The position numbers were made by a program, and so were the translations under genes. Source: Candidatus Planktophila versatilis (lineage in GTDB: Bacteria; Actinomycetota; Actinomycetes; Nanopelagicales; Nanopelagicaceae). Taken from it: a stretch of DNA of 64,000 bases. Numbering within the stretch: the first letter of the stretch is position 1; each line of letters begins with the position of its first letter. Positions 52,781 to 61,527 of the stretch are shown here, in pieces. The notes beneath the pieces were generated by a model. The model ran no database searches. It was not told the DNA's origin and saw only the letters and a list, made by a program, of their open reading frames with translations. The stretch spans positions 868,001-932,000 of the forward strand of contig NZ_CP016778.1 of NCBI RefSeq assembly GCF_002288265.1, in the 5' to 3' direction.

Positions 52781-54118
52781 ATGACGCAGTCACTTAAGAC
52801 TCAGAGTTGGGCAACCCCGGCTTCACAGGAGCTCATCGCCAGAATCGCAGCTCAAGTTGATGGAAAAAGTGGCTCCGATGTTCAGAGCTGGATTGAAGAG
52901 TTAGCGCAAGAGAATCATCGCCTGCACGATATTGAAGGTATCAATCTCAATCCGGCCACAAATATTCTTAATCCTCGGGCAGAAAAATTACTTGCATCCG
53001 GCATGAGCTCGCGCGCATCCTTGGGGCATCCGGGCGATAAATATGAAACCGGACTTGGCGCCATTGAGCAGATTGAAATCATTACCCAAGAGCTAGCCTG
53101 TGAAGTATTTGGTTCCACTTATGCCGAGTTTCGCGTTCCTTCCGGTGCGATTGCAAACCTCTATGCCTTTATGGCAAATACCGAACCCGGTGACACCATC
53201 ATCGCTCCCCCTCCCACAATCGGTGGACACGTGACTCACCATAAAGGTGGATCTGCTGGCCTCTATCGCCTCAACACAATCTCGGCACCCGTGGATGAAT
53301 CTGGCTACACCATCGATATCGATGCCCTGCGCAAACTTGCCCACGAAGTAAAGCCGACGATGATCACTGTGGGTGGCTCGCTCAATCTATTCCATCACCC
53401 GATTGCAGATGTGCGTGCAATCGCTGATGAAGTCGGTGCCAAGGTACTTTTTGATGCAGCACATCTCTGCGGAATGATTGCTGGAAAAGTCTGGCCGCAA
53501 CCACTTGTTGAAGGCGCGCACTTGATGACCTTCTCAACATATAAGTCACTCGGTGGACCGGCAGGTGGACTTATCGTCACCAACGATGATGCCATCGCAC
53601 AGAAGCTTGATGCAATCGCATACCCAGGACTGACCGCTAACTTCGATGCCGCAAAAACTGCAGCTCTCGGTGTGACTCTTCAAGATTGGAAGGCAGTTGG
53701 CCCTGAGTACGCGCAGATGATGGTTAAGACTTCCCAAGCACTGGCCCAGAACTTGCAGAACCGCGGCGTCAATATTTATGCCGCAGATAAGGGCTTCACC
53801 ATGTCTCACCAATTTGCGATCCTCGCAGCTCCTTATGGTGGCGGACAAACTGCTGCCAAGCGCATGGGCGATGCGGGTTTGCTCGCTTGCGGGATTGGTT
53901 TACCGATTGCACCTGTCGACGGAGATCTCAATGGTCTTCGTATCGGCACCCCAGAAATCGTGCGTCTTGGCATGAAGGTAGAAGATATGGATCAGCTCAG
54001 CGATTTCATTGCGCAATCACTTGCTGCCACTGTTGACTCACAATCAGTCAAGCGTGAAGTTACGAAGTGGCGTAAGCAGTTTAGCGGTGTGCACTACACC
54101 GTAGATCTTCCTAACTAA
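52781..54118 (+). CDS. Divergent serine hydroxymethyltransferase-like PLP enzyme
   Basis: A 445-residue fold-type I PLP enzyme recognised as SHMT-like from the ASLGHPGDKYETG and FDAAHLCGMIAGK patterns (Asp225 and His228 in the PLP-binding region). The expected PLP lysine is Lys255 in FSTYKSLGGPAGGL. In ordinary SHMT this stretch is TTTTHKTLRGPRGG, so the residues around the lysine differ. It starts 8 bases after glnK and looks co-transcribed with amt-glnK. It may act on a substrate other than serine, or on another beta-hydroxy amino acid; I cannot tell which. An unrelated glyA elsewhere would be expected. Confidence 0.8.
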   Translation: MTQSLKTQSWATPASQELIARIAAQVDGKSGSDVQSWIEELAQENHRLHDIEGINLNPATNILNPRAEKLLASGMSSRASLGHPGDKYETGLGAIEQIEIITQELACEVFGSTYAEFRVPSGAIANLYAFMANTEPGDTIIAPPPTIGGHVTHHKGGSAGLYRLNTISAPVDESGYTIDIDALRKLAHEVKPTMITVGGSLNLFHHPIADVRAIADEVGAKVLFDAAHLCGMIAGKVWPQPLVEGAHLMTFSTYKSLGGPAGGLIVTNDDAIAQKLDAIAYPGLTANFDAAKTAALGVTLQDWKAVGPEYAQMMVKTSQALAQNLQNRGVNIYAADKGFTMSHQFAILAAPYGGGQTAAKRMGDAGLLACGIGLPIAPVDGDLNGLRIGTPEIVRLGMKVEDMDQLSDFIAQSLAATVDSQSVKREVTKWRKQFSGVHYTVDLPN

Positions 54119-54779
54119 CCGGCACTTGCTGTGTTGGACACTGTGCCAAGATTGCTGACATCGCCGCCTTTTCCGGGGCCACTACCCATAATTCATACTT
54201 CGCTTTCACCGCAATCTGTTGTGCCACATAGGCACATCTAAAACTTTTTAGCGGTGGCACCCACGTTGCCGCATCACCATCACTTTTCTGCAGATTAAGT
54301 CTGCCTTTGACTGCAAAGAGATTCAGTGGGTCATTTGCAAGGGCTGTTCTCTGGGCGATGCTTAACTTAAATGCACCTGTCTGCCAGGAATTAGATAGTG
54401 CCACCACGTGATCTATCTGCACCTCCATGCTGCTCACATTGCCGCGCACAAAGTCGATCATCTCCCCGGAATATCTATCGGTGAGAATTCCGGAAAGCAC
54501 TACGCAATTGCGCGTTTTGGGCTTGAACACAATCGAAGTCATATCTCGTTTCAAGATATCGTTTCGCGTATCGCATCCATTGCGATCAACATCAGCCCAG
54601 CTCTGCCCGAATGCAGCTCTGGAATATCCAGTCTTTGGTGCACGCCCTTTAACCGGCAACGTCTCCAAGACCGCCAGCGCAACCCCTGGCGCACTCTCTG
54701 CGGCGCTAGCAGGCGGTATGGAAATCGCCAATACCCCCGCAGAAATCATTAGCGCTATCTGTATTTCCCAGCGAGACAT
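54111..54779 (-). CDS. Secreted HNH nuclease-like protein (DUF1524)
   Basis: A 222-residue exported protein with a signal peptide (about 1-26, ending near ASAAE). It shows DVDRNGCDTRNDIL, DHVVALSNSWQTGA and NDPLNLFAVKGRLNLQKSDGD, the His-Asn core of secreted DUF1524 proteins. Nuclease activity in the environment, such as nucleic-acid scavenging, is inferred. The 3' end overlaps the convergent SHMT-like gene by 8 bases. Confidence 0.85.
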   Translation of the reverse strand: MSRWEIQIALMISAGVLAISIPPASAAESAPGVALAVLETLPVKGRAPKTGYSRAAFGQSWADVDRNGCDTRNDILKRDMTSIVFKPKTRNCVVLSGILTDRYSGEMIDFVRGNVSSMEVQIDHVVALSNSWQTGAFKLSIAQRTALANDPLNLFAVKGRLNLQKSDGDAATWVPPLKSFRCAYVAQQIAVKAKYELWVVAPEKAAMSAILAQCPTQQVPVS

Positions 54780-54806
54780 TTGACTATCTTCGCCCCTGTG
54801 AGGTGG

Positions 54807-54835
54807 TTAGACAAGGTGCGCCTCGCTGGTAGGGT
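54807..54835 (+). promoter_or_regulatory. Promoter of tRNA-Lys
   Basis: TTAGAC and TAGGGT lie 17 bases apart and put the start near 54842, just before the leader hairpin. Confidence 0.5.
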
Positions 54836-54844
54836 CTGCTCTGC

Positions 54845-54868
54845 ATTTAAGTGTTTACGCACTTAAAT
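54845..54868 (+). repeat. Hairpin in the tRNA-Lys precursor leader
   Basis: ATTTAAGTG pairs with CACTTAAAT (9 bp, loop TTTACG) and the second arm ends exactly at the base before the mature tRNA. In the precursor it would abut the RNase P cleavage site. Confidence 0.6.
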
Positions 54869-54941
54869 GGGTTGTTAGCTCAGTTGGTAGAGCAAGGCAC
54901 TCTTAATGCCTGGGTCGGGGGTTCGAGTCCCTCACAACCCA
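54869..54941 (+). tRNA. tRNA-Lys (CTT)
   Basis: Acceptor GGGTTGT/ACAACCC, D arm AGCTCAGTTGGTAGAG, anticodon stem AGGCA/TGCCT with loop CTCTTAA (anticodon CTT), and T arm GGGTTCGAGTCCC. CCA is not encoded. Confidence 0.95.
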
Positions 54942-55018
54942 CTTATAGAAGTACCCAGGAAATGGGTCTAGTTGCTAACCCGCCTTGGCGAAATACGGCA
55001 ACAATGCATTTAAGGTTC

Positions 55019-55753
55019 TCAATGCCATTCAGTTGTAGGAAAAAAGAGCGCGTTCTTGAGCATCACATTACGAGGCAGATTCACTTGTAGCATCACCATT
55101 TCGGCAACATCTGCTGGACTCATTAATTTACCGCGTCCTTCGGTTCCGGCGCGATTGATATCTTTATTGAGATCATCCCAAAATGCGGTATCTACGCCAC
55201 CGGGGCAGAGTGTGGAGACACGGATACCTTGCGTGATTACTTCTTGCGCAAAACTATCCATGAATCCCATTACCGCCCACTTAGTTGCGCAATATCCCGA
55301 CCATTCCGGATATCCCTTAGTGCCACCAGCAGAAACAACTGCGATGACATCTCCGGAGCCTTGCTTGAGCATTGCAGGAAGCACAGCTTTGACAATGTGC
55401 GCTGTTCCTAAATAGTTGGTCTGCATCATCATCGCCCAGTCAGCAGGATTTGACTCAACAACGGAGCCAATAATTCCCATGCCAGCATTGGGAACGAGCA
55501 CATCGATAGAACCAAACTCTCTCACTACTTTTTCAACAGCTGCAACACAATCACTCCAAGATGAAACATCGCCAACTACTGCCAGGGCTTGGGTGCCAGA
55601 GATTTCGGTAATCTCTTTAGCTGCTGCTTGAATTCTTGTTTTATCCCGTCCAACAATGGCAGTTCTAAAACCTTCTTCTGCTAAACGAAGAGCTATCCCA
55701 AACCCAATTCCACGTGAAGCACCTGTTACTAGGGCAGTTCTTGCTTCTGTCAT
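55019..55753 (-). CDS. Short-chain dehydrogenase/reductase (SDR)
   Basis: A classical SDR of 244 residues. TGASRGIGFGIA binds the cofactor, NAGMGIIGS follows, and the catalytic Tyr/Lys lie in YCATKWAVMGF. Its ATG lies 1 base after the stop of the next SDR, and it is last in the sugar operon. The substrate is unknown; an alcohol or sugar oxidation is likely from context. Confidence 0.88.
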   Translation of the reverse strand: MTEARTALVTGASRGIGFGIALRLAEEGFRTAIVGRDKTRIQAAAKEITEISGTQALAVVGDVSSWSDCVAAVEKVVREFGSIDVLVPNAGMGIIGSVVESNPADWAMMMQTNYLGTAHIVKAVLPAMLKQGSGDVIAVVSAGGTKGYPEWSGYCATKWAVMGFMDSFAQEVITQGIRVSTLCPGGVDTAFWDDLNKDINRAGTEGRGKLMSPADVAEMVMLQVNLPRNVMLKNALFFPTTEWH

Positions 55754-55754
55754 G

Positions 55755-56561
55755 CTAACCCCAAGGTCTGGCGTCTACCGGATCTTCCCAGCTTGGAATT
55801 GGCGCTTGCAGTGGTTGATCAATCCAGCAGAATCTGCCATTGACCGAATCACTTTCACTACTTACTAACTTAAGAACGAGATCCATCGCCTTCTTCGGAT
55901 CATCCCCGCCGGTCTGATCTACCCAATCAACCCAGGCTTTGTAATCTTTGCCCACCTCACCAAGAGCCTCTGCCTTGGCCTTAATATCGCCCCACATATC
56001 ACTTCGAACATCACCTGGATGCATGACATTTGCGGTGACACCTGAGCCAGCAACCTCAGCTGCAAGATGTCTGGTGAGTTGATTCAGCGCTGCTTTAGAA
56101 GTTCCGTAAGCACTGTTAAGTGGGCCTGGTGGATGCAAGGAGGCAGCAGATGTTAAATTGATAATTCTGCCCCACTTGCTCTTAAGCATTCCAGGTAAGA
56201 ATGAACGAGCGGTGTAATAGGGCGCGATGGCATCGATAATGATGGTGCGCACCCATTCGCCTGGATCGGTATTCTGGATGAGATCAATGGGTCCAAATAC
56301 TCCTGCTGCATTTACAAGAATTTGCACAGCGCCATACTCTTTTGAAACCTGCTTCTCAAGCTTTTCAACAAAGGAGTTGTCGCTGACATCACCGGTGATG
56401 CTTGTGATCATCGACTTCTGAGAAGCCGACAATGCGCTTGTATCAAGTGCCGAACGTGAGACTGCAATAACTTGGTGGCCTTGGTCAGCCAGACCTAACG
56501 CAATCTGGCGTCCGATTCCACGACTAGCACCCGTGACAAGAGCAAGTTTTGCAGCCGACAT
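55755..56561 (-). CDS. Short-chain dehydrogenase/reductase (SDR)
   Basis: A 268-residue SDR with TGASRGIGRQIALGLADQ, NAAGVFGPI and the catalytic YGTSKAALNQL. It follows the mutarotase gene by 5 bases and is translated with it. The neighbouring SDR is not a recent duplicate; the two share the fold but differ in most of the sequence. A step in sugar oxidation is inferred from position only. Confidence 0.87.
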   Translation of the reverse strand: MSAAKLALVTGASRGIGRQIALGLADQGHQVIAVSRSALDTSALSASQKSMITSITGDVSDNSFVEKLEKQVSKEYGAVQILVNAAGVFGPIDLIQNTDPGEWVRTIIIDAIAPYYTARSFLPGMLKSKWGRIINLTSAASLHPPGPLNSAYGTSKAALNQLTRHLAAEVAGSGVTANVMHPGDVRSDMWGDIKAKAEALGEVGKDYKAWVDWVDQTGGDDPKKAMDLVLKLVSSESDSVNGRFCWIDQPLQAPIPSWEDPVDARPWG

Positions 56562-56566
56562 CTTTG

Positions 56567-56890
56567 CTACTTACCAGCGTTCGTTTCGAGATGGAAGACT
56601 TCGCGAAGCTCTGTTGAGTTAACAATTCCATCTGAGTTGAACTCCATCAGTGGGCTCATCAATACCGCCCAGCGGTCGTGTACCTCTGAGTGCCATAGTC
56701 GATCCCACGCCTCAACATCGGTAATCACTGAATACATCACGAGAACTGGATCATTTTCAAAAATAGTCATATCTGCAATACCGGACTTTTCTAGTTCGGC
56801 AATCATCTCTGCCCAAATCGCATCGTGGTGCATCTTGTATGTCGCCAAACTGCCTGGCTTTAAACGCATAGTGAACGCTCTTCTTACCAT
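56567..56890 (-). CDS. rhaM: L-rhamnose mutarotase family protein
   Basis: A 107-residue dimeric ferredoxin-like protein. It aligns by eye with RhaM (RRAFTMRLKPGSLATYK at the start, HHDAIWAEM as in RHNPIWPEL, and ELREVFHLE at the end as in ELQEVFYL). RhaM interconverts anomers of L-rhamnose. It sits between a sugar ABC transporter and two SDR genes, and could act on rhamnose, fucose or another 6-deoxy sugar. No rhaA, rhaB or rhaD gene is present in the window. Confidence 0.85.
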   Translation of the reverse strand: MVRRAFTMRLKPGSLATYKMHHDAIWAEMIAELEKSGIADMTIFENDPVLVMYSVITDVEAWDRLWHSEVHDRWAVLMSPLMEFNSDGIVNSTELREVFHLETNAGK

Positions 56891-56929
56891 TTCTTCCTCT
56901 TTCTCTTCTCAATCGGTCTTATGGGTGGA

Positions 56930-58435
56930 CTATTCGTTAATTAATTTGATGAGCTCGCCATCATCAACACCGGAGACCTCACGTGTACTGACACCATCTT
57001 TGACTACAACTATGCGATCGCACAAGGTAGTTAACTCAGAGATTTCCGTTGACCTAAATAAGATGCCCTTACCTTCAGCAGCAACTTCGCGAACAAGGCG
57101 GAAAAGCTCGACTTTGGCTCCAATATCTACACCTCGCGTTGGGTCATCGAGCAGGACCAGTCCCGGACTAATTTCTAGCCACTTGCCGATAACTACCTTC
57201 TGTTGGTTACCGCCAGATAGATTTCCAACATTTACTTGAACGCCTTCAGTTTTAATCACAAACTTATCAACAAGCCTCATGGCAGTTGCAGCCATCGCTT
57301 TTTTAGAGATCAATAGCGTTCCTTTTTTATCTCCACCTATAGCAACGTGAGATAAATTATCTGAAACTGTTCGCTCCAGCATCAGCCCTACCCGTTTGCG
57401 ATCTGCTGGAATTAAAGCAACACCATCGCGCACTGAATTCTGAGGACTTAAATGGGTCTTTTCAACGCCTTGCACAGTGACCGTGCCTGCGACCTTTGGC
57501 CGCGCTCCAAAGAGAGTCTCAAGTAGTTCATCGGCGCCAGAACCAATGAGCCCGGCGACACCAACAATTTCACCTGCTGCAACGTTTAGCGAAATGTCTA
57601 GGACCTGCTTACCATTACTGAGGTTCTTCACTTCCAAGACTTTTTTCGCACTTGCATATAAATCGGCACTGCCTGTTTTCTTGGCAATGGAGGAAGCGGC
57701 TTTTTCTCCCACAATTCCACCAATGACGGTAGGAATGTCGAGCTCTGTGGTGGGTTTTGAAAAAACAAGCGAGCCATTGCGCATCACAGTGATGTGATCT
57801 GCAACTGCAAAAACCTCATCTAATCTATGTGAAACATAAAGCACTGTCGTTCCCTGCGCCGGCAAAGCTTTCACTAGGTCAAGTAAGCGCTTACTTTCAC
57901 GGGCATTGAGGGCAGAGGTGGGTTCATCCAAAATGAGAAGTTTAGGTTTTTCAATGAGAACACGGGCAAGTTCAATCAGTTGCTGGTCTGAAAGGGGCAC
58001 TTCTCCGACAATCTGATTGAGATCCACATCGAGTCCAATGGACTTAAGGACCGGTAGCGCAATCTCAGCCATCTTCTTTCTAGCAATAAATGGGCCGATG
58101 CGCATTTCGCGATCTGGAAAAAGATTAGTTAATACATCACGATGCTGAAACAAGCGCAGCTCTTGATACATGATTCCGACACCAAGCTTTGATGCTGATT
58201 GCACGGTAAAGGAGGAGAACTTCTCCCCCATGAATTCGATACTGCCCTCATCGGGGGTGACTCCACCCGAGAGAATCTTCATGAACGTTGATTTGCCAGC
58301 CCCATTTTCACCAACAATGGCGTGGACTTTATTCGCCTCTAAATCTAAATCTAATCCGTTGAGGGCTTTAACCCCACCGTAGCGCTTAGCCAGGCCACGA
58401 ACGGAGATCACGTTATGAACGCTTTGAGTATTCAA
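56930..58435 (-). CDS. Sugar ABC transporter ATPase, RbsA/RhaT type (two NBDs)
   Basis: A single-chain double ATPase of 501 residues of the carbohydrate importer CUT2 class. First domain: GENGAGKSTFMKIL, LILDEPTSALNARES. Second domain: a degenerate Walker A GLIGSGADELLETL, signature NLSGGNQQKVVIGKW, and VLLDDPTRGVDIGAK. This asymmetry is normal for CUT2 ATPases. Position between the binding protein and rhaM fixes it to the same import system. Confidence 0.93.
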   Translation of the reverse strand: MNTQSVHNVISVRGLAKRYGGVKALNGLDLDLEANKVHAIVGENGAGKSTFMKILSGGVTPDEGSIEFMGEKFSSFTVQSASKLGVGIMYQELRLFQHRDVLTNLFPDREMRIGPFIARKKMAEIALPVLKSIGLDVDLNQIVGEVPLSDQQLIELARVLIEKPKLLILDEPTSALNARESKRLLDLVKALPAQGTTVLYVSHRLDEVFAVADHITVMRNGSLVFSKPTTELDIPTVIGGIVGEKAASSIAKKTGSADLYASAKKVLEVKNLSNGKQVLDISLNVAAGEIVGVAGLIGSGADELLETLFGARPKVAGTVTVQGVEKTHLSPQNSVRDGVALIPADRKRVGLMLERTVSDNLSHVAIGGDKKGTLLISKKAMAATAMRLVDKFVIKTEGVQVNVGNLSGGNQQKVVIGKWLEISPGLVLLDDPTRGVDIGAKVELFRLVREVAAEGKGILFRSTEISELTTLCDRIVVVKDGVSTREVSGVDDGELIKLINE

Positions 58436-58476
58436 TGTGTGACCTCCGTTCGTAGTTTGTCCCGGTTACTTATTAA

Positions 58477-59574
58477 TTAAGCAGATTCATCTGAGATTGG
58501 CTTGAGGTTCTTCTGCCAATCCTTGATGTAACCCTTAACTATTGGGTCGTAGTACTTACGAGTCAAAGCCTTTGAAGCTGACATTTTCTGCAGCGCTTTG
58601 AAGGTAAGTGGTGCTGAACCGAATGGCTCTATGACCTTAGTTGCAGTAACAATTTCTGTTCCTGAGTCTAAGAAGCCTGGCTTGTTAATCTTGATCTTGT
58701 TTCGGAGGCTATCTGCCAACACCTTGACAGGAAGGTATCCCTGAACGAATGGAGTCTGTCCCAAGCTGATGTGGGCAGTTCCATTTGCAAGTGCTTCGAG
58801 GTTTCCGGTTGTGAGGTCATAGCCGCCACCAATTGCCTTTGATGATGGAGCAGCTGCATTTACTTTACCGATGCTTTCAACATCGGGAGCGCAGAGACCG
58901 ACCATTGCAAGTGCGTCTGGATTCGCAGCAAGAAGTCCTTGCCATGCAGCGAAGTTAGCTGCTGAGTCAACCTTGACATCTGATGGTCCAATGATCTTGA
59001 CCCCAGAAGCCTTAGCAAGACTTTCTAGCACACCTTTTTGGCGGTTTTCCAACACTGGGAATCCTGGGTAGCAGTTTCCAACGATGACACCACCCTTAGC
59101 GGTTGTTCCACCGATCTTATCTAGGACCATCTTTCCAAGAAGGCGTCCAGATTCAACTGACTTTTCACCAACATATGGTCCGTTAACTCCTTCGCCAAGT
59201 CCGTTAAACATAACGATAGGTGTTCCGGCCTTAATGATTGTGTTCAGTCCCTTAACCATGGAAGCAGCAGGAACAGAAGTTGCAATCCCGTCAACACCAG
59301 ATGCGGCTAGGTTTTGCACCGCAGTGAGTTGCGCATCGCCTTCAGCACCGGCTGGGCCAGTTACTACGAGCTTTACATTGAGATCTCTAGCAGCCATTTG
59401 GGCTGCATCGATAATTTGTTGAATGAATGGATTACCAATCACGTGTACTACGAAACCGATGGTCAGTCTCTTCTGCGCAGCCTGCGCAGGAGTGGCTACT
59501 GCGCTAGCAGAAAAAACCAACGCTGTAACAACTGCTATTGCACTAAAACGTGCACGACGGCTCTTGATTGTCAT
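58477..59574 (-). CDS. Sugar ABC transporter substrate-binding protein (Peripla_BP_4)
   Basis: This is a 365-residue exported protein of the ribose/rhamnose-binding type. The signal peptide ends with a type I AQA site (TPAQAAQKRL) and there is no lipobox cysteine. The mature part begins LTIGFVVHVIGNPFIQQI, with DGIATSVPAAS and the GNCYPGFPVLENRQKG segment. It feeds the CUT2 permease and ATPase on either side. The exact sugar cannot be read from sequence. Confidence 0.9.
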   Translation of the reverse strand: MTIKSRRARFSAIAVVTALVFSASAVATPAQAAQKRLTIGFVVHVIGNPFIQQIIDAAQMAARDLNVKLVVTGPAGAEGDAQLTAVQNLAASGVDGIATSVPAASMVKGLNTIIKAGTPIVMFNGLGEGVNGPYVGEKSVESGRLLGKMVLDKIGGTTAKGGVIVGNCYPGFPVLENRQKGVLESLAKASGVKIIGPSDVKVDSAANFAAWQGLLAANPDALAMVGLCAPDVESIGKVNAAAPSSKAIGGGYDLTTGNLEALANGTAHISLGQTPFVQGYLPVKVLADSLRNKIKINKPGFLDSGTEIVTATKVIEPFGSAPLTFKALQKMSASKALTRKYYDPIVKGYIKDWQKNLKPISDESA

Positions 59575-59636
59575 CTTTTTCCTCTCCTTCTTTTCTATTC
59601 AAGCAATGCTCCCGATGAGCAAGGTTGAAACTTATT

Positions 59637-60617
59637 TTAACTCGCTCGATTTTTCCGAACTCGAACAATTTGATCCACACCGATTGCAAAGATAATGACG
59701 AGCCCGGTTACCAGGGTGCTCCACACGGCATCGATACCCAAGAAGACAATGCCTACTCCGATAACTCCCACAATGAGTGCACCGACTAATGAGCCCCAAA
59801 CTGTTCCGGCTCCACCTGAAAGTGGAGTTCCGCCAATGATTGCCGCTGCCACAACTGGCAGTAGCAAGTTAGCTCCCGTACTTGGATCAACTGCTCCTCT
59901 AAAACCAAGGAAGAGGATTCCACCGATGCCAGAGACAACACCCATAAGTGTGCAGGTGAGAATCTTGATTTTCTTAGTTGGTATGCCAGCCAGACGCGCC
60001 GCCTCTGGATTACTACCAATAGCAAGAATTCGATATCCAAAACGAGTCTTATGTAAAGTCAAATGAAGTACTAGAAATGCAAAGACCACAAAAATCAAAA
60101 TAAAAGGTACTGGTGTTTCAATATCGCCACCGAGGACTCTAAAGAAGATATTTTCAGTAAGTTTCTTATCAGTTGGAACGACAGAACCTGACTTATTTGA
60201 GATCAGAGAAAGACCCTGAAATATCGAAGCTGTACCCAAGGTAACAATGATTAATGGAAGTCTCATCACAACTGTGAGCACACCGTTGATTGCTCCCATA
60301 AATCCACCGGCACAGATTCCAAAAATGATTGCTATCCAGACCGGAACTCCGGCAATCATGGAAAGACCTGCGACTACTGCAGAAAGGTTAAGGATCCAAC
60401 CGAATGAGAGATCAATTTCTCCCATGGAAAGTAGATAGACAATGCACCCGGCAAGAAGTGCTGAGATGGAATAGCTTGCAGCAAGGTTAAGAAGGTTTTC
60501 AGGCTTTAAAAATGTTGGGCGCAGCGCTCCCACAATTCCGACAAGAACAAGGAGTGCAAAAACAACGCTCGCCTCTTCTGGAAATTTAAATCGACGAGAT
60601 TTAGCCTTCTGCGCCAT
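59637..60617 (-). CDS. Sugar ABC transporter permease (CUT2, RbsC-like)
   Basis: A 326-residue permease with about ten hydrophobic segments, including SYSISALLAGCIVYLLSMGE and the GSNPEAARLAGIPTKKIK loop that contacts the ATPase. Only one permease gene is present, as in ribose systems. It begins a unit with its own promoter, 205 bases after deoC. Confidence 0.92.
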   Translation of the reverse strand: MAQKAKSRRFKFPEEASVVFALLVLVGIVGALRPTFLKPENLLNLAASYSISALLAGCIVYLLSMGEIDLSFGWILNLSAVVAGLSMIAGVPVWIAIIFGICAGGFMGAINGVLTVVMRLPLIIVTLGTASIFQGLSLISNKSGSVVPTDKKLTENIFFRVLGGDIETPVPFILIFVVFAFLVLHLTLHKTRFGYRILAIGSNPEAARLAGIPTKKIKILTCTLMGVVSGIGGILFLGFRGAVDPSTGANLLLPVVAAAIIGGTPLSGGAGTVWGSLVGALIVGVIGVGIVFLGIDAVWSTLVTGLVIIFAIGVDQIVRVRKNRAS

Positions 60618-60659
60618 GCCTGCTCATCCTCTCCGATGAATGCATCCGTGGAATCCTTT

Positions 60660-60705
60660 CCAGGCGCAATATGGGTATAAAACTCCCATTACGCCTGGAT
60701 GTCAA
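60660..60705 (-). promoter_or_regulatory. Promoter with overlapping operator-like repeat before the sugar ABC genes
   Basis: TTGACA and TTTATA lie 18 bases apart on the minus strand. An inverted repeat with two steps (CCAGGCG/CGCCTGG outside, ATGGG/CCCAT inside, 60660-60698) covers the -10 and the spacer. Placement suggests a repressor site for a sugar-responsive regulator not present in the window. Confidence 0.65.
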
Positions 60706-60822
60706 TAGGTTTTTGGCAAGTGTCGCTGGGATTCCCCCAGCCAGGAGACACTCCCCCGGCCTGTATCTCCGCAACCGGCTTAGTAACGCACCGTTACGTT
60801 GCACCTGCTTATCGGCTACCTA
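60706..60822. other. Hairpin-rich gap between deoC and the sugar permease promoter
   Basis: About 117 bases without an open frame. On the minus strand it contains GTAACG-GTG-CGTTAC and CTGGG-GGAAT-CCCAG hairpins and further GC-rich complementarity (GGAGA with TCTCC), but no T-run, so it is not a standard terminator. Function not determined. Confidence 0.4.
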
Positions 60823-61527
60823 TCAGTAACTCTTTGTCTCAGCGCTACTCGTATCAGAAATTATCTCGATTCCGGCGCTGGTACCAAGTAACGATGCACC
60901 TGCTGCAATTAGCGCGCGAGCTTGGGCTAAATGCTTAATGGAACCAGAGGCTTTAACGAGAACTCCGCCCTTGGCACGCGCTACTAAATATCGCACGCTC
61001 TCAGGGTTAGCAGTCTCTATCTGGCCACTGCTCGCATTCTTTAAATATGCAACGCCGGCTTCCATGGAGAGCTGCACTGCCAACTCCTTCTCTGCTTCCG
61101 TTAGCAGTGGGAGTTCTAACATCACCTTGATCGGAACACCGGATGCGCGCACCACACCCGCTATATCTTCCCGGAATTCGTCATACATTCCAGATTTGAG
61201 CCAACCGATCTGAACCCCAATATCAATTTGAGTGGCACCTAATCGCACAAGTTCTGCTGCCTCGGCAGCTTTGCCCGCACTAGTCATCACACCTACGGTG
61301 GGAAAATCTAAAGCTGAGGCAACTTCAATTCCTGTTCCTTTAAGAATTGATGCGGTCAGTGCAACCCATGATCCCGGCACCATTGCCGCGCTAAAGCCAT
61401 ATTTGATGGCATCTTCCACATGGGCAATCATCTCTTGCCGAGTAGAGCCCACTTCTATCTTGGTATGTTGAATATACGGAGCAAGTTGGGCTGGGGTTAA
61501 AGTGGCAGCATCTACTGTGCTAGACAT
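60823..61527 (-). CDS. deoC: Deoxyribose-phosphate aldolase (DeoC) family protein
   Basis: A 234-residue TIM-barrel aldolase. The expected Schiff-base lysine is Lys163 (YLKNASSG), the second lysine is Lys192 (VKASGSIK) and the Asp is Asp102 (QIDIGVQIG), all at DeoC positions. The surrounding motifs differ from the usual FVKTSTGF and AAGGIR, so the substrate may not be deoxyribose 5-phosphate. It overlaps the kinase gene by 16 bases. With a PfkB kinase it could form a deoxyribokinase-aldolase pair. Confidence 0.85.
   Translation of the reverse strand: MSSTVDAATLTPAQLAPYIQHTKIEVGSTRQEMIAHVEDAIKYGFSAAMVPGSWVALTASILKGTGIEVASALDFPTVGVMTSAGKAAEAAELVRLGATQIDIGVQIGWLKSGMYDEFREDIAGVVRASGVPIKVMLELPLLTEAEKELAVQLSMEAGVAYLKNASSGQIETANPESVRYLVARAKGGVLVKASGSIKHLAQARALIAAGASLLGTSAGIEIISDTSSAETKSY

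Noticed and set aside
60738-60790. B12-box-like string (GCCAGGAGACAC) and a CCGCAAC string on the plus strand, suggesting a cobalamin riboswitch
   Set aside because: The two elements are in the wrong order for a cobalamin riboswitch, the core stems are missing and no plus-strand gene follows.
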